Shown here: in pieces, positions 22,908-29,458 of the stretch
Layout: every line of letters begins with the position of its first letter
Numbering within the stretch: the stretch's first letter is position 1
From: an uncultured Eubacteriales bacterium
GTDB taxonomy: Bacteria; Bacillota; Clostridia; Oscillospirales; CAG-272
Length of the DNA: 29,458 nucleotides
Direction: 5' to 3'
Assembly: GCA_934474225.1 (NCBI GenBank)
Contig: CAKSLU010000019.1
Coordinates: 1 to 29,458 of the forward strand
Made by a program: the position numbers and the translations under genes
The notes under the pieces: generated by a model
The model's input: the letters and a program-made list of their open reading frames with translations, nothing else
Told to the model about the DNA's origin: nothing
Databases searched by the model: none

Positions 22908-24134
22908 TTATTCGTACATTTTTTCGCGCTTTTTCTGCACCGCCTTGCGGTAAACCACAAAAGCAACGATGGCGACAACGATAACGGCGGCGATGATGTA
23001 AACCGCAGCGCCCATGCCGCCGTCCAGCATCAGTTCTTCCCACAGGGTGTTGATGGTTGCCAGCGTCTCGGCGTCGAGGTTGTGATAGCTCATCTTGTTG
23101 TAGTTGGCACCGAAATCGAAGTCGGCGGGATAGAGAATCTCCATCGCCTCGTCGCCCATATCCTCGCGATAGGTCTCGCTCTCGTAGACAGCGGCGTTCG
23201 GGGAGGCGTAGCAGACGACCTCGGCGTTGGCAACGGCAATCTCCTCGGACAGCGAGAAGTTGATATACGCCTCGGCGATGTCCTTGTTTGCCGCGCCCTT
23301 CGGGATGCAGTAGGCATCGACGAAGAGGTTGGTGGCGAAGCCTCCGTCCTTATCCGTGGGGTAGTAGAACCCGAGGTTTTCGTTGTTCTCGACCATCGAG
23401 AGGTAGTCGCCCGCATAGTAGGCGGCGACGGCGGCTTCCCCGCCCTCCATCTTGTTGAAGACCTCGTCCATGACATAGCCCTGGAGAATCGGCTTCTGCG
23501 TCTTCAGCGCATCGAGCGCCGTCTGCCACTCTGCAGCATCGGTGGTGTTGACATCGATGCCGGCGCGGTACATCGCCGTGCCGAAGGCGTCGCGGGAATT
23601 GTTGAACTGGAGAATCTTTCCCTTGTACTTCTCATTCCACATCAGATCCCAGGTGCCGGTGTCCGCCTCGTCCACGACCGTGGTGTCGTAGATGATGCCG
23701 ACCATGCCGTAGGAGAACGGCACGCTGTATTCATTGTTTGCATCGTAGTACAGCCCGCGGAAGTTTTCACTGATGCCTGCATAATTCGGAATGTTGTCGA
23801 AGTTGAGCTTTTCCAGCATGCCTTCGTCAATCATGCGCGCGATCATGTAGTCGGAGGGCAGAATCACATCATAGCCCGCCGCGCCGCTCTTCAGCTTGGC
23901 GTACAAATCCTCGTTGGAGGCGTAGGTCGTGTAGACGACCTTGACCGTCTCACCGTAGGTCTCGGCGTACCACTTCTCAAATTCGGCATTGACATCGAGC
24001 GAACCCTCGCTGCCGTCCGAAATGTATTCGCCCCAGTTGTAGACGTTCAGCACGCGGTCGGCGGCGAAAGCCGACAGCGAAAGCAGTGCGCAGAGCGCGA
24101 AAGCAGCGGTAAGCGCCGCAAAAAATCTTTTCAC
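22908..24134 (-). CDS. potD: polyamine-binding protein PotD with a C-terminal membrane anchor
   Basis: 408 residues, the extracellular binder of a spermidine/putrescine importer. Signal peptide 1-24 ends SAFA with signal-peptidase-I pattern and no lipobox. The mature domain follows PotD: LNVYNWGEYISDGSEGSLDV, VVYTTYASNEDLYAKL, YDVILPSDYMIARMIDEGMLEKL, VPFSYGMVGIIYDT, QFNNSRDAFGTAMYRAG. An extra C-terminal segment (AAVYIIAAVIVVAIVAFVVY, about 376-395, then KKREK) is a membrane helix, which replaces the usual lipid anchor. Start is GTG at 24134, overlapping the potC stop as GTGA with GGAGGT upstream; no ATG serves. Last gene in potABCD. Confidence 0.93.
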   Translation of the reverse strand: MKRFFAALTAAFALCALLSLSAFAADRVLNVYNWGEYISDGSEGSLDVNAEFEKWYAETYGETVKVVYTTYASNEDLYAKLKSGAAGYDVILPSDYMIARMIDEGMLEKLNFDNIPNYAGISENFRGLYYDANNEYSVPFSYGMVGIIYDTTVVDEADTGTWDLMWNEKYKGKILQFNNSRDAFGTAMYRAGIDVNTTDAAEWQTALDALKTQKPILQGYVMDEVFNKMEGGEAAVAAYYAGDYLSMVENNENLGFYYPTDKDGGFATNLFVDAYCIPKGAANKDIAEAYINFSLSEEIAVANAEVVCYASPNAAVYESETYREDMGDEAMEILYPADFDFGANYNKMSYHNLDAETLATINTLWEELMLDGGMGAAVYIIAAVIVVAIVAFVVYRKAVQKKREKMYE

Positions 24135-24961
24135 TTGGTTACCTCCATAGGCACGGGTGCCTTGGCACGGCTCTTTTTCTCGCCTCTGCTGCCGGCAAGA
24201 TTGGAGAGGATGAGCAGCGCAAGCACCGCGATAAAGATGAGCGTGGAAAGCGCGTACATATCCGGCGTCACGCGCTTTTTGGTCATGGAATAAATGCGGA
24301 TGGGGAGCGTCTCAAAGCCGCTGCCCGTGGTGAAATAGCTGATGACGAAGTCGTCGAGCGACAGCGTGAACGCCATAATCAGCCCCGAAACAACGCCGGG
24401 CATAATCGAGGGCAACTCTACCTTCCAGAATGCCTGCATCGGCGTGCAGCCGAGGTCAAGCGCCGCTTCGGTCAGATGTTTGTCCATCTGTCTGAGCTTC
24501 GGCATGACGGACAGAATGACATACGGCAGGTTGAAGGTGATGTGCGCCACCAGTACAGTGGCAAAGCTGAGGCTTGCCGCGCCCGCGAGTTTGACGCAGA
24601 CGAAGACAAACAGCAGCATCATCGAGATACCCGTGACAATATCGGGGTTCATCATCGGGATGTTGGTCACGGTCATGATGGCGCTCTTGGCCGCGCGGCT
24701 CTTCAGTTTGAAGATACCGACGGCGGCGACCGTGCCGATAACGGTGGCAATCAGCGAGGACGACACCGCCAGCACGAGCGTGTTTTTCAGCGCGGCAAGC
24801 GTCGCGCCGTCGCGGAACAGCTCCCGGTACCAGTAGGTCGAGAAGCCCGCAAACACGCCGGTAGAGTTGATGGAGTTGAACGAAAACAGCACCATCACGG
24901 CAATCGGCGCATAAAGAATCACAAAAATCAGCGCCGTGTATACCTTGGAAAGCGGTCTCAT
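24131..24961 (-). CDS. potC: polyamine ABC transporter permease PotC
   Basis: 276 residues, six predicted helices. Starts LSKVYTALIFVILYAPIAVMVLFSFN, contains the loop FSTYWYRELFRDGATLAALKNTL and the coupling motif EAALDLGCTPMQAFWKVELPSIMPGVVSGLIMAF, as in PotC. It is the second permease of the importer and overlaps potB (stop at 24958 against ATG 24961) and potD. Confidence 0.95.
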   Translation of the reverse strand: MRPLSKVYTALIFVILYAPIAVMVLFSFNSINSTGVFAGFSTYWYRELFRDGATLAALKNTLVLAVSSSLIATVIGTVAAVGIFKLKSRAAKSAIMTVTNIPMMNPDIVTGISMMLLFVFVCVKLAGAASLSFATVLVAHITFNLPYVILSVMPKLRQMDKHLTEAALDLGCTPMQAFWKVELPSIMPGVVSGLIMAFTLSLDDFVISYFTTGSGFETLPIRIYSMTKKRVTPDMYALSTLIFIAVLALLILSNLAGSRGEKKSRAKAPVPMEVTK

Positions 24962-25788
24962 GCGACGAGCCCCCCTTCCCCTTCATCGGAATAGCGGTTC
25001 ATCACCGCCAGCGAGAGCAGAATCAGCACCATCAGCACAAGCGACATCGCCGCGCCGAGGTTGTAGTTATACGCGCTCTGGAACTGGCGCTCGATGACAT
25101 CGCCGATGAGCTGAAATTTGCCGCCGCCGAGCTTCTGCGAAATATAGAAGGTGCTGACCGACGGCACAAACACCATCGTCACGCCCGAGACAACGCCCGA
25201 GCGGCTGAGCGGCATGACCACCTTGAAGAAGGTCTGCACCGGCGTGCAGCCGAGGTCGGCAGACGCCTCCAGCAGGCGGTTGTCCAGTTTGGAAAGCACG
25301 GTGTAGATCGGCAAAACCATATACGGCAGGTAGTTGTACACCATACCGAAGATGACCGCGCCGCCCGTGTTGATGATGTGCAGCGGGGGCAGCCCGATTC
25401 TGCCGAGCAGCGAGTTGAGAAACCCGGTGTCCTCGAGAATCGCCATGATGGAATAGGTGCGGATGAGGAAGTTCATCCACATCGGCAGCATGGTGAGCAT
25501 GATGCAGATTTTCTGCGACCGCGGCTTGGCGCGCGAAATGGCGTAAGCCAGCGGGTATGCGACGAGCAGGCAGATTGCCGTCGCCGCGAGGGCAAAGCAG
25601 AGGCTGCGCGTGAAAATATCGAGGTAATTCGCGCTGCCAAGCTCTTTTACATTGTTCAGCGTAAACGCGCCGTCCTTGTCCGTGAACGCATAGTAAAAGA
25701 CAAAGGCAAGCGGCGCCAGAATGAACAGCACGGACCAGACGACATGCGGCGCCGCCATGAGGCGCGCCATGAAAGACTTATTGTGCAT
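24958..25788 (-). CDS. potB: polyamine ABC transporter permease PotB
   Basis: 276 residues from MHNKSFMARL (ATG 25788). Helices near 10-30, 65-90, 100-120, 140-170, 195-215 and 240-265; coupling motif EASADLGCTPVQTFFKVVMPLSRSGVVSG. The start overlaps the potA stop (25778) by 11 bp; an upstream in-frame extension to 25833 would overlap potA further. It pairs with PotC to form the channel. Confidence 0.93.
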   Translation of the reverse strand: MHNKSFMARLMAAPHVVWSVLFILAPLAFVFYYAFTDKDGAFTLNNVKELGSANYLDIFTRSLCFALAATAICLLVAYPLAYAISRAKPRSQKICIMLTMLPMWMNFLIRTYSIMAILEDTGFLNSLLGRIGLPPLHIINTGGAVIFGMVYNYLPYMVLPIYTVLSKLDNRLLEASADLGCTPVQTFFKVVMPLSRSGVVSGVTMVFVPSVSTFYISQKLGGGKFQLIGDVIERQFQSAYNYNLGAAMSLVLMVLILLSLAVMNRYSDEGEGGLVA

Positions 25789-26902
25789 CCCCCGCACCGT
25801 CCTTCTTGCCGTCGGCGCTGTCCATCTCGTCAAAGTAAGTGGAATAGTCGCCGTAAAGGTTGGAATACTTCGACTTCTTCATGACGTGAATTTCGTTCGG
25901 CAGGATGCGCAGCCCCACCTCGGTGCCGGGCGCGGCATAGTCGGTGGTCTGAATCATCCATTTGAAGCCTGCGACATCCACGATAATCTCATAGTGCACG
26001 CCCTTGAAGGTGACGGTGTCCACTCTGCCGCGGATCGGCACGCTGTCGACATCCACCATATCCACATCCTCGGGGCGGATGACCACATCCACCGGCTCGT
26101 CCTTGGCAAAGCCGCCGTCCACGCATTCCAGCGTGTGACCGGAGAACTCAACCAGCTTGTCCGCGTGCATGATGCCGTCGAGAATGTTGCTCTCGCCGAT
26201 GAAGTCGGCGACAAAGGCGTTGGCAGGTTCGTTGTATATATCTTCGGGCGTTCCGATCTGCTGGATCACGCCGTTGTCCATGACAACGACGGTATCGCTC
26301 ATCGAGAGCGCCTCTTCCTGGTCGTGCGTCACATAGACGAATGTGATACCCATGCGCTGCTGAATCTTTTTCAGCTCGGTCTGCATCTCCTTGCGGAGTT
26401 TGAGGTCCAGCGCGCCGAGCGGCTCGTCAAGCAGCAGTACCTTCGGGTCGTTGGCCAGCGCGCGTGCAATGGCGACGCGCTGCTGCTGTCCGCCCGACAG
26501 CTTCTCAACACTGCGCCGCTCAAACCCCTCGAGGTTGACGATGCGCAGCATCTCCTTGACCTTGACTGAAATCTCCCGCTCACTGCGTTTGGCAAGCCGG
26601 AGCGCAAACGCGACATTCTCGTACACATTGAGGTGCGGGAACAGCGCGTACTTCTGGAATACCGTATTGACGGTACGCTTATAGGGGGGCAAGTCGTTGA
26701 TGCGCTTGCCGTCGAAATAAACATCGCCCTCGTCCGGCGTCTCAAAGCCGCCGATGATCCGCAGCGTGGTCGTCTTGCCGCAGCCGGAGGGTCCCAGGAG
26801 CGTAACGAATTCCTTGTCGCGGATATAGAGGTTGATGTTTTTCAGCACCGCTGTATCCTCGAAGGATTTCGACACATTTTTCAGTTCGATAAGCCTGCTC
26901 AT
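25778..26902 (-). CDS. potA: polyamine ABC transporter ATPase PotA
   Basis: 374 residues: Walker A GPSGCGKT (37-44), Q-loop TVFQKYALFPHLNVYENVAFAL, signature LSGGQQQRVAIARAL (135-149), Walker B VLLLDEPLGALD (155-166), H-loop YVTHDQEEALSMSD, and a C-terminal TOBE region (about 290-350, VVIRPEDVDMV). Start ATG 26902 (MSRLIELKNVSKSF) aligns with the family N-terminus; it has no good ribosome site, while an in-frame ATG at 26923 directly follows AAAGG, so the true start may be seven residues upstream. First gene of potABCD. Confidence 0.94.
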   Translation of the reverse strand: MSRLIELKNVSKSFEDTAVLKNINLYIRDKEFVTLLGPSGCGKTTTLRIIGGFETPDEGDVYFDGKRINDLPPYKRTVNTVFQKYALFPHLNVYENVAFALRLAKRSEREISVKVKEMLRIVNLEGFERRSVEKLSGGQQQRVAIARALANDPKVLLLDEPLGALDLKLRKEMQTELKKIQQRMGITFVYVTHDQEEALSMSDTVVVMDNGVIQQIGTPEDIYNEPANAFVADFIGESNILDGIMHADKLVEFSGHTLECVDGGFAKDEPVDVVIRPEDVDMVDVDSVPIRGRVDTVTFKGVHYEIIVDVAGFKWMIQTTDYAAPGTEVGLRILPNEIHVMKKSKYSNLYGDYSTYFDEMDSADGKKDGAGDAQ

Positions 26903-26931
26903 TTTCTTAGAGTTTATACACATCCTTTTTA

Positions 26932-26982
26932 ACCGATTAAACACGCGGCGGCACGTCCCGTACCCCGCGTGTTTGCGTCGGT
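26932..26982 (-). promoter_or_regulatory. hairpin at the 5' end of the pot mRNA
   Basis: AAACACGCGG (26939-26948) pairs perfectly with CCGCGTGTTT (26965-26974); ACCGA (26932-26936) with TCGGT (26978-26982) extends it. It begins at or next to the predicted start point and ends 30 bp before ATG 26902. Possible stability or control element. Confidence 0.6.
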
Positions 26983-26986
26983 AATC

Positions 26987-27015
26987 ATTATATAAAAAAC
27001 ATCTGTAAAATGCAA
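26987..27015 (-). promoter_or_regulatory. sigma-A promoter of potABCD
   Basis: Minus strand TTGCAT (27010-27015), 17 bp, TATAAT (26987-26992). Confidence 0.75.
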
Positions 27016-27141
27016 TAGGTTTCTTCAAAAATATTTGCAAAATTTTTACGAAAAACCGTGAATTTCTGCAATTTTTCAAAACGAGGCGCTGAATTTTTGA
27101 AAAAATGTTGAAATTGCTCAAAAATGCGCCGAAATCCTCGA

Positions 27142-27750
27142 TTATCCTCCGTTTTTTGCCGAAGCTGCCATGCCGCCGCTTTTGGCAGCCACCGTGAGCA
27201 GATACAGCGAAAACAAAAGCGCATACAGCCCCTGCCCCGTTGTCAGCAGCCGATAGGACGCCGCGAGAAAAACAGCAAGGGAGAGAAAGAGCGAGACGCC
27301 CGCCGTCACCCGCACTGCGCGCAAAGGGTCGCCCCGCGCGGCAAGCGCCAGGCAGAGCAACCTGCCGCCGTCCAGCGGCAAAGCGGGCAGCAGATTGACG
27401 AGCGCGTAAAGGAGACTCAGCGCGCCGAAGGCAATAAGGTCGATGCCCGCCGCATACAGCAGCGCAGCGACACCGGCGCAGAGCAGGTTTGCGCCGCTGC
27501 CCGCCGCCGCGACAAGCGCTTCCCCGCCCACAGAGAGCGTGCTCTCGTCAATCTCCAGCCGCAGGCCGAACGGCGCGGCGCGAAAGTCGCGCAACCTGCC
27601 GCCGACCAGACGCAGCACGAGAATATGCGCCGTCTCGTGGATGAACACGGCGGCGGCAAGCGGCAGCATCAGCGCGCCGGACGCCGCGCAGGCGAGCACC
27701 GACGGCAAAATGCAGCAGAAAATGCCGAACGCTCTACCGCAAATCCGCAT
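27142..27750 (-). CDS. M50-family membrane metalloprotease (site-2 protease type)
   Basis: 202 residues, mostly membrane helices. Zinc motif HETAH (H38-E39-x-x-H42) lies in the second helix; the third ligand is in NLLPALPLDGG (D127), both diagnostic of S2P/SpoIVFB-type intramembrane proteases. It lacks PDZ and CBS domains and so resembles short SpoIVFB-like members, which cut a membrane-tethered precursor (in Bacillus, pro-sigma-K). Substrate here unknown. Start ATG 27750 chosen over 27807 because it opens the first helix and keeps the overlap with the upstream gene at 17 bp; the ribosome site is weak, suggesting coupling. Confidence 0.88.
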   Translation of the reverse strand: MRICGRAFGIFCCILPSVLACAASGALMLPLAAAVFIHETAHILVLRLVGGRLRDFRAAPFGLRLEIDESTLSVGGEALVAAAGSGANLLCAGVAALLYAAGIDLIAFGALSLLYALVNLLPALPLDGGRLLCLALAARGDPLRAVRVTAGVSLFLSLAVFLAASYRLLTTGQGLYALLFSLYLLTVAAKSGGMAASAKNGG

Positions 27751-28075
27751 AAATTTGATTGTAGCGCAGGATATAAGCAGCCGCCTCGGCGCGGATTTGC
27801 GCCGCATCTACCGCATCCGCCGCTGCATCTGCCGCCGCGCCCGTCGTCGCTGCATCCGGCGCGGCATCTGCATCCTCCGTCATGCCGAAGAAAGCCGCGA
27901 CGGCATCGTTTTCGTTCAGAAAGCCGCGCGCGGCATTTGCCGCCGCAGCCAGCACGCCGTCCGCCGCCTCGGTCTCCAACCTGTCGTACATCTGCACGGA
28001 CAGCGCAAACACAAAAAACAGCGCGACCGTCAGAACGCAGAGCGCCATGCCCTCGCGCCCGATTCGGAGTTTCAT
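27734..28075 (-). CDS. small single-pass membrane protein overlapping the M50 protease gene
   Basis: 113 residues, no family recognised. One N-terminal membrane helix (ALCVLTVALFFVFALSVQM, about 11-30), then an outer domain: a charged helix (YDRLETEAADGVLAAAANAARGFLNENDAVAAFFG), a low-complexity Ala/Asp stretch (about 68-90) and RAEAAAYILRYNQIYADLR. It overlaps the M50 gene by 17 bp, as SpoIVFA precedes SpoIVFB, and has the same topology; but it has no LytM domain and no visible similarity to SpoIVFA. A regulator or partner of the protease is inferred. ATG 28075 has a GGTGG-like site. Confidence 0.72.
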   Translation of the reverse strand: MKLRIGREGMALCVLTVALFFVFALSVQMYDRLETEAADGVLAAAANAARGFLNENDAVAAFFGMTEDADAAPDAATTGAAADAAADAVDAAQIRAEAAAYILRYNQIYADLR

Positions 28076-28099
28076 TCCACCACCGCCCTTCGCGTTCTC

Positions 28100-28128
28100 A
28101 TTGTATGCGGAAGACGGTGAAATTATAA
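28100..28128 (-). promoter_or_regulatory. possible promoter of the small membrane protein/M50 pair
   Basis: Minus strand TTATAA (28123-28128), 17 bp, TACAAT (28100-28105). The -10 box is good and the -35 weak. Confidence 0.45.
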
Positions 28129-28131
28129 GCC

Positions 28132-28177
28132 AAAGGCGGCATAAGCCGCCCTCTGTGCAAGCGCTTATGCCGCCTTT
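28132..28177 (-). terminator. hairpin at the end of the EamA gene
   Basis: Fifteen pairs, 28132-28146 with 28163-28177, loop of 16. The right arm is within the last codons of the EamA gene. On the minus strand only TTTG follows, so termination there is weak; the plus strand has CCTTTTTGG but no gene needs it. Confidence 0.5.
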
Positions 28178-29058
28178 TTGGATTTAAAAATGTTGAGCTG
28201 CGAGAGAAGGATGCCGACAAACATCAGCGCACAGCCGATGTAGCCGCGCGTGCCGAGGTTCTCATGGAGAATGAAGAACGCACCGACCGCCGAGAAGACC
28301 GACTCGGTGCAGAGAATGATAGATGCGAGCGCCGGTTCGGTGCCGCGCTGCCCGATAACCTGGCAGGTATACGCCACGCCGGAGGACATCACGCCGCAGT
28401 ACAGCAGCGGCACTGCCGCCGTGCGAATCAGCTCCACGCTGACCGTCTCGCGGAAGGCAAGCGCAAAAATCAAACACAGTGCGCCGCAGACCACAAACTG
28501 CGAAAGGGAAAACTTGATGGCGCTGGTGTTCGGCGACAGCTTGTCGATCGCCACGATATGCGCCGTCCAGAACAGCGCGCCCGCCAGCGTGATGAGGTCG
28601 CCGGGCTGAAATGCGGTATCCCCGCCCTGGAAACTGACAAAATACAGACCGAGCACCGCAACGGCAGCGCCCATCCACGCCTCAGGGCGCACGCGGCGGT
28701 GCATGAAGATGCCGCAGAACGGCACAAAAATCATGTAGAGCCCGGTGATGAACCCGGTCTTTGCCGAACTCTGCGTTGCCTGCATGCCCAGTTGCTGCAA
28801 GGTCGTCGCCGCAAAGAGAATCACGCCGCAGACAGCACCGCCGCCGAGCGTGCGGCGCAGCTTCTCCGCATTGTGCGGTTCGCGCTCGAAAATCAGAATG
28901 ACCGGCACGAGCGACAGCGCGCCGATGGCGTAACGGATGGCATTGAACCAGAACGCGCCGAGCGCATTGCCCCCTTGCAGCTGAAAGGGGAATGCAAAGC
29001 CCCAGATGATTGCCGTCAGAAACAGGACAAGGATATATTTGAGCTGACTTTTCTTCAT
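28165..29058 (-). CDS. EamA/DMT-family permease
   Basis: 297 residues, ten hydrophobic segments in two five-helix EamA halves. Seen: first helix LKYILVLFLTAIIWGFAFPFQ, FNAIRYAIGALSLVP, LQQLGMQATQSSAKTGFITGLYMIFVPFCGIF, and the second half AGALFWTAHIVAIDKLSP, YCGVMSSGVAYTCQVIGQRG, ASIILCTESVFSAVGAFFILHENLG, RGYIGCALMFVGILLSQL. Substrate unassigned (the family moves amino acids, sugars, drugs and more). Start ATG 29058; its own promoter (TTGACA 29127-29132, 17 bp, TAGAAT 29104-29109) lies just after the rplQ terminator. Confidence 0.93.
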   Translation of the reverse strand: MKKSQLKYILVLFLTAIIWGFAFPFQLQGGNALGAFWFNAIRYAIGALSLVPVILIFEREPHNAEKLRRTLGGGAVCGVILFAATTLQQLGMQATQSSAKTGFITGLYMIFVPFCGIFMHRRVRPEAWMGAAVAVLGLYFVSFQGGDTAFQPGDLITLAGALFWTAHIVAIDKLSPNTSAIKFSLSQFVVCGALCLIFALAFRETVSVELIRTAAVPLLYCGVMSSGVAYTCQVIGQRGTEPALASIILCTESVFSAVGAFFILHENLGTRGYIGCALMFVGILLSQLNIFKSKKAA

Positions 29059-29103
29059 ACCGATATGACCGCCGCACAGGCGCCTTTCGCAAAAGATACA
29101 CTT

Positions 29104-29132
29104 ATTCTATCCGTTTCGCGCGGCTTTGTCAA
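29104..29132 (-). promoter_or_regulatory. sigma-A promoter of the EamA gene
   Basis: Minus strand TTGACA (29127-29132), 17 bp, TAGAAT (29104-29109). It lies 25 bp past the rplQ terminator. Confidence 0.75.
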
Positions 29133-29161
29133 TTCCCGTGCCGCAAAATCGGAAAAAGTAG

Positions 29162-29191
29162 AAAAAGCACGGTCCGAAGACCGTGCTTTTT
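29162..29191 (-). terminator. terminator of the rplQ operon
   Basis: GCACGGTC (29167-29174), a UUCG-type tetraloop on the minus strand, GACCGTGC (29179-29186), flanked by A and T runs on both sides. It is 24 bp past the rplQ stop. Confidence 0.95.
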
Positions 29192-29215
29192 TGTGTAAAT
29201 TTCGCTGTACGCGAC

Positions 29216-29458
29216 TTACTTTGCAGACTTCTCCGCGGGAGCAGCCGTGGGGACAAGGCGAATGATCGCCATCTCCGCTGCGTCACCTCTGCGAGGCCCA
29301 ATCTTGAAAATCTGCGTGTAACCGCCGTTGCGCTCTGCATACTCGGGAGCAATCGTGTCGAAGAGCTTCTTCACAACGCTTTCCTTCGTAATGAATGCAA
29401 GTGCCTGACGGCGGCTTGCAAGCGTATTCTTCTTGCCGAGCGTGATCATCTTTTCGGC
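29216..29458 (-). CDS. rplQ: 50S ribosomal protein L17, C-terminal part (5' end outside window)
   Basis: Frame open from the right edge to TAA at 29216; the last 80 residues are present. Seen: AEKMITLGKK, the L17 helix-loop ASRRQALAFI, VKKLFDTIAPEYAERNGGYTQIFKIGPRRGDAAEMAIIRLV, which matches the L17 core, and the short tail PTAAPAEKSAK. L17 is a 50S subunit protein near the exit tunnel. It is the last gene of the alpha operon in Firmicutes and is followed here by a terminator, in keeping with that position. The upstream rpoA and others would be to the right. Confidence 0.97.
   Translation of the reverse strand, partial: AEKMITLGKKNTLASRRQALAFITKESVVKKLFDTIAPEYAERNGGYTQIFKIGPRRGDAAEMAIIRLVPTAAPAEKSAK

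Noticed and set aside
26903..27121. 73-residue N-terminal extension of PotA
   Set aside because: It would read through the promoter and leader hairpin of potABCD and shows no conserved sequence; PotA starts with the ELKNVSKSF strand.
27016..27141. A/T-rich stretch between the M50 stop and pot promoter as a possible small RNA
   Set aside because: Only loose A/T repeats (GAATTTTTGAAAAAAT-like) are seen and no hairpin with a U run; nothing supports a gene or terminator.

Overview
The window reads as chromosome from a GC-rich, low-complexity-leader Firmicute, most likely an anaerobic gut-type clostridium (Oscillospiraceae/Ruminococcaceae-like). This rests on GLUG-repeat and CxxCG-cassette surface proteins with a cohesin-like domain, a lipoprotein OppA, a YnzC (DUF896) protein, a YerC/TrpR-like regulator, strong GGAGG ribosome binding sites and textbook sigma-A promoters (TTGACA/TTGCAA, 17 bp, TACAAT/TATAAT). 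No phage, transposase, CRISPR array, tRNA or rRNA gene is visible. Almost all genes are on the minus strand; one three-gene island (13.38-16.14 kb) is on the plus strand.

Layout from left to right. 1-8 kb: a very large secreted GLUG protein (C-terminal end outside the window), then YerC, a Crp/Fnr regulator, a 57-residue peptide gene and a second, shorter GLUG protein. The 57-aa peptide lies 16 bp behind the second GLUG gene, with its own ribosome binding site, followed by a terminator. 8-9.6 kb: birA and bioY, one operon whose promoter overlaps a BirA operator. 9.6-13.2 kb: a second operon, MutS-like ATPase > Lrp/AsnC regulator > class I aminotransferase > YnzC, with tight or overlapping junctions. 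13.25-16.2 kb (plus strand): a PnuC-type vitamin/nucleoside transporter behind a promoter and an intrinsic terminator in its leader, an M14 zinc carboxypeptidase and a DUF11 protein. 16.2-16.63 kb: a gene-free, repeat- and hairpin-rich element. 16.63-22.6 kb: oppB-oppC-oppD-oppF-oppA oligopeptide importer. 22.9-26.9 kb: potA-potB-potC-potD polyamine importer. 27.1-28.1 kb: a small membrane protein and an overlapping M50 (site-2 type) protease. 28.2-29.06 kb: an EamA/DMT permease. 29.2 kb to the edge: the end of rplQ (ribosomal protein L17), closing a ribosomal protein operon.

Functionally the window is mostly nutrient capture (peptides, polyamines, biotin, a PnuC substrate), cell-surface display and amino-acid metabolism with local regulators. 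The parts least explained by known families are regulatory or small: the peptide coupled to the GLUG protein, the three-way-junction-like leader of that GLUG gene, the terminator leader of pnuC, the switch-like hairpins between oppF and oppA, and the multi-hairpin element beside oppA. All functions are assigned by reading motifs and remembered family features; no database search was run.
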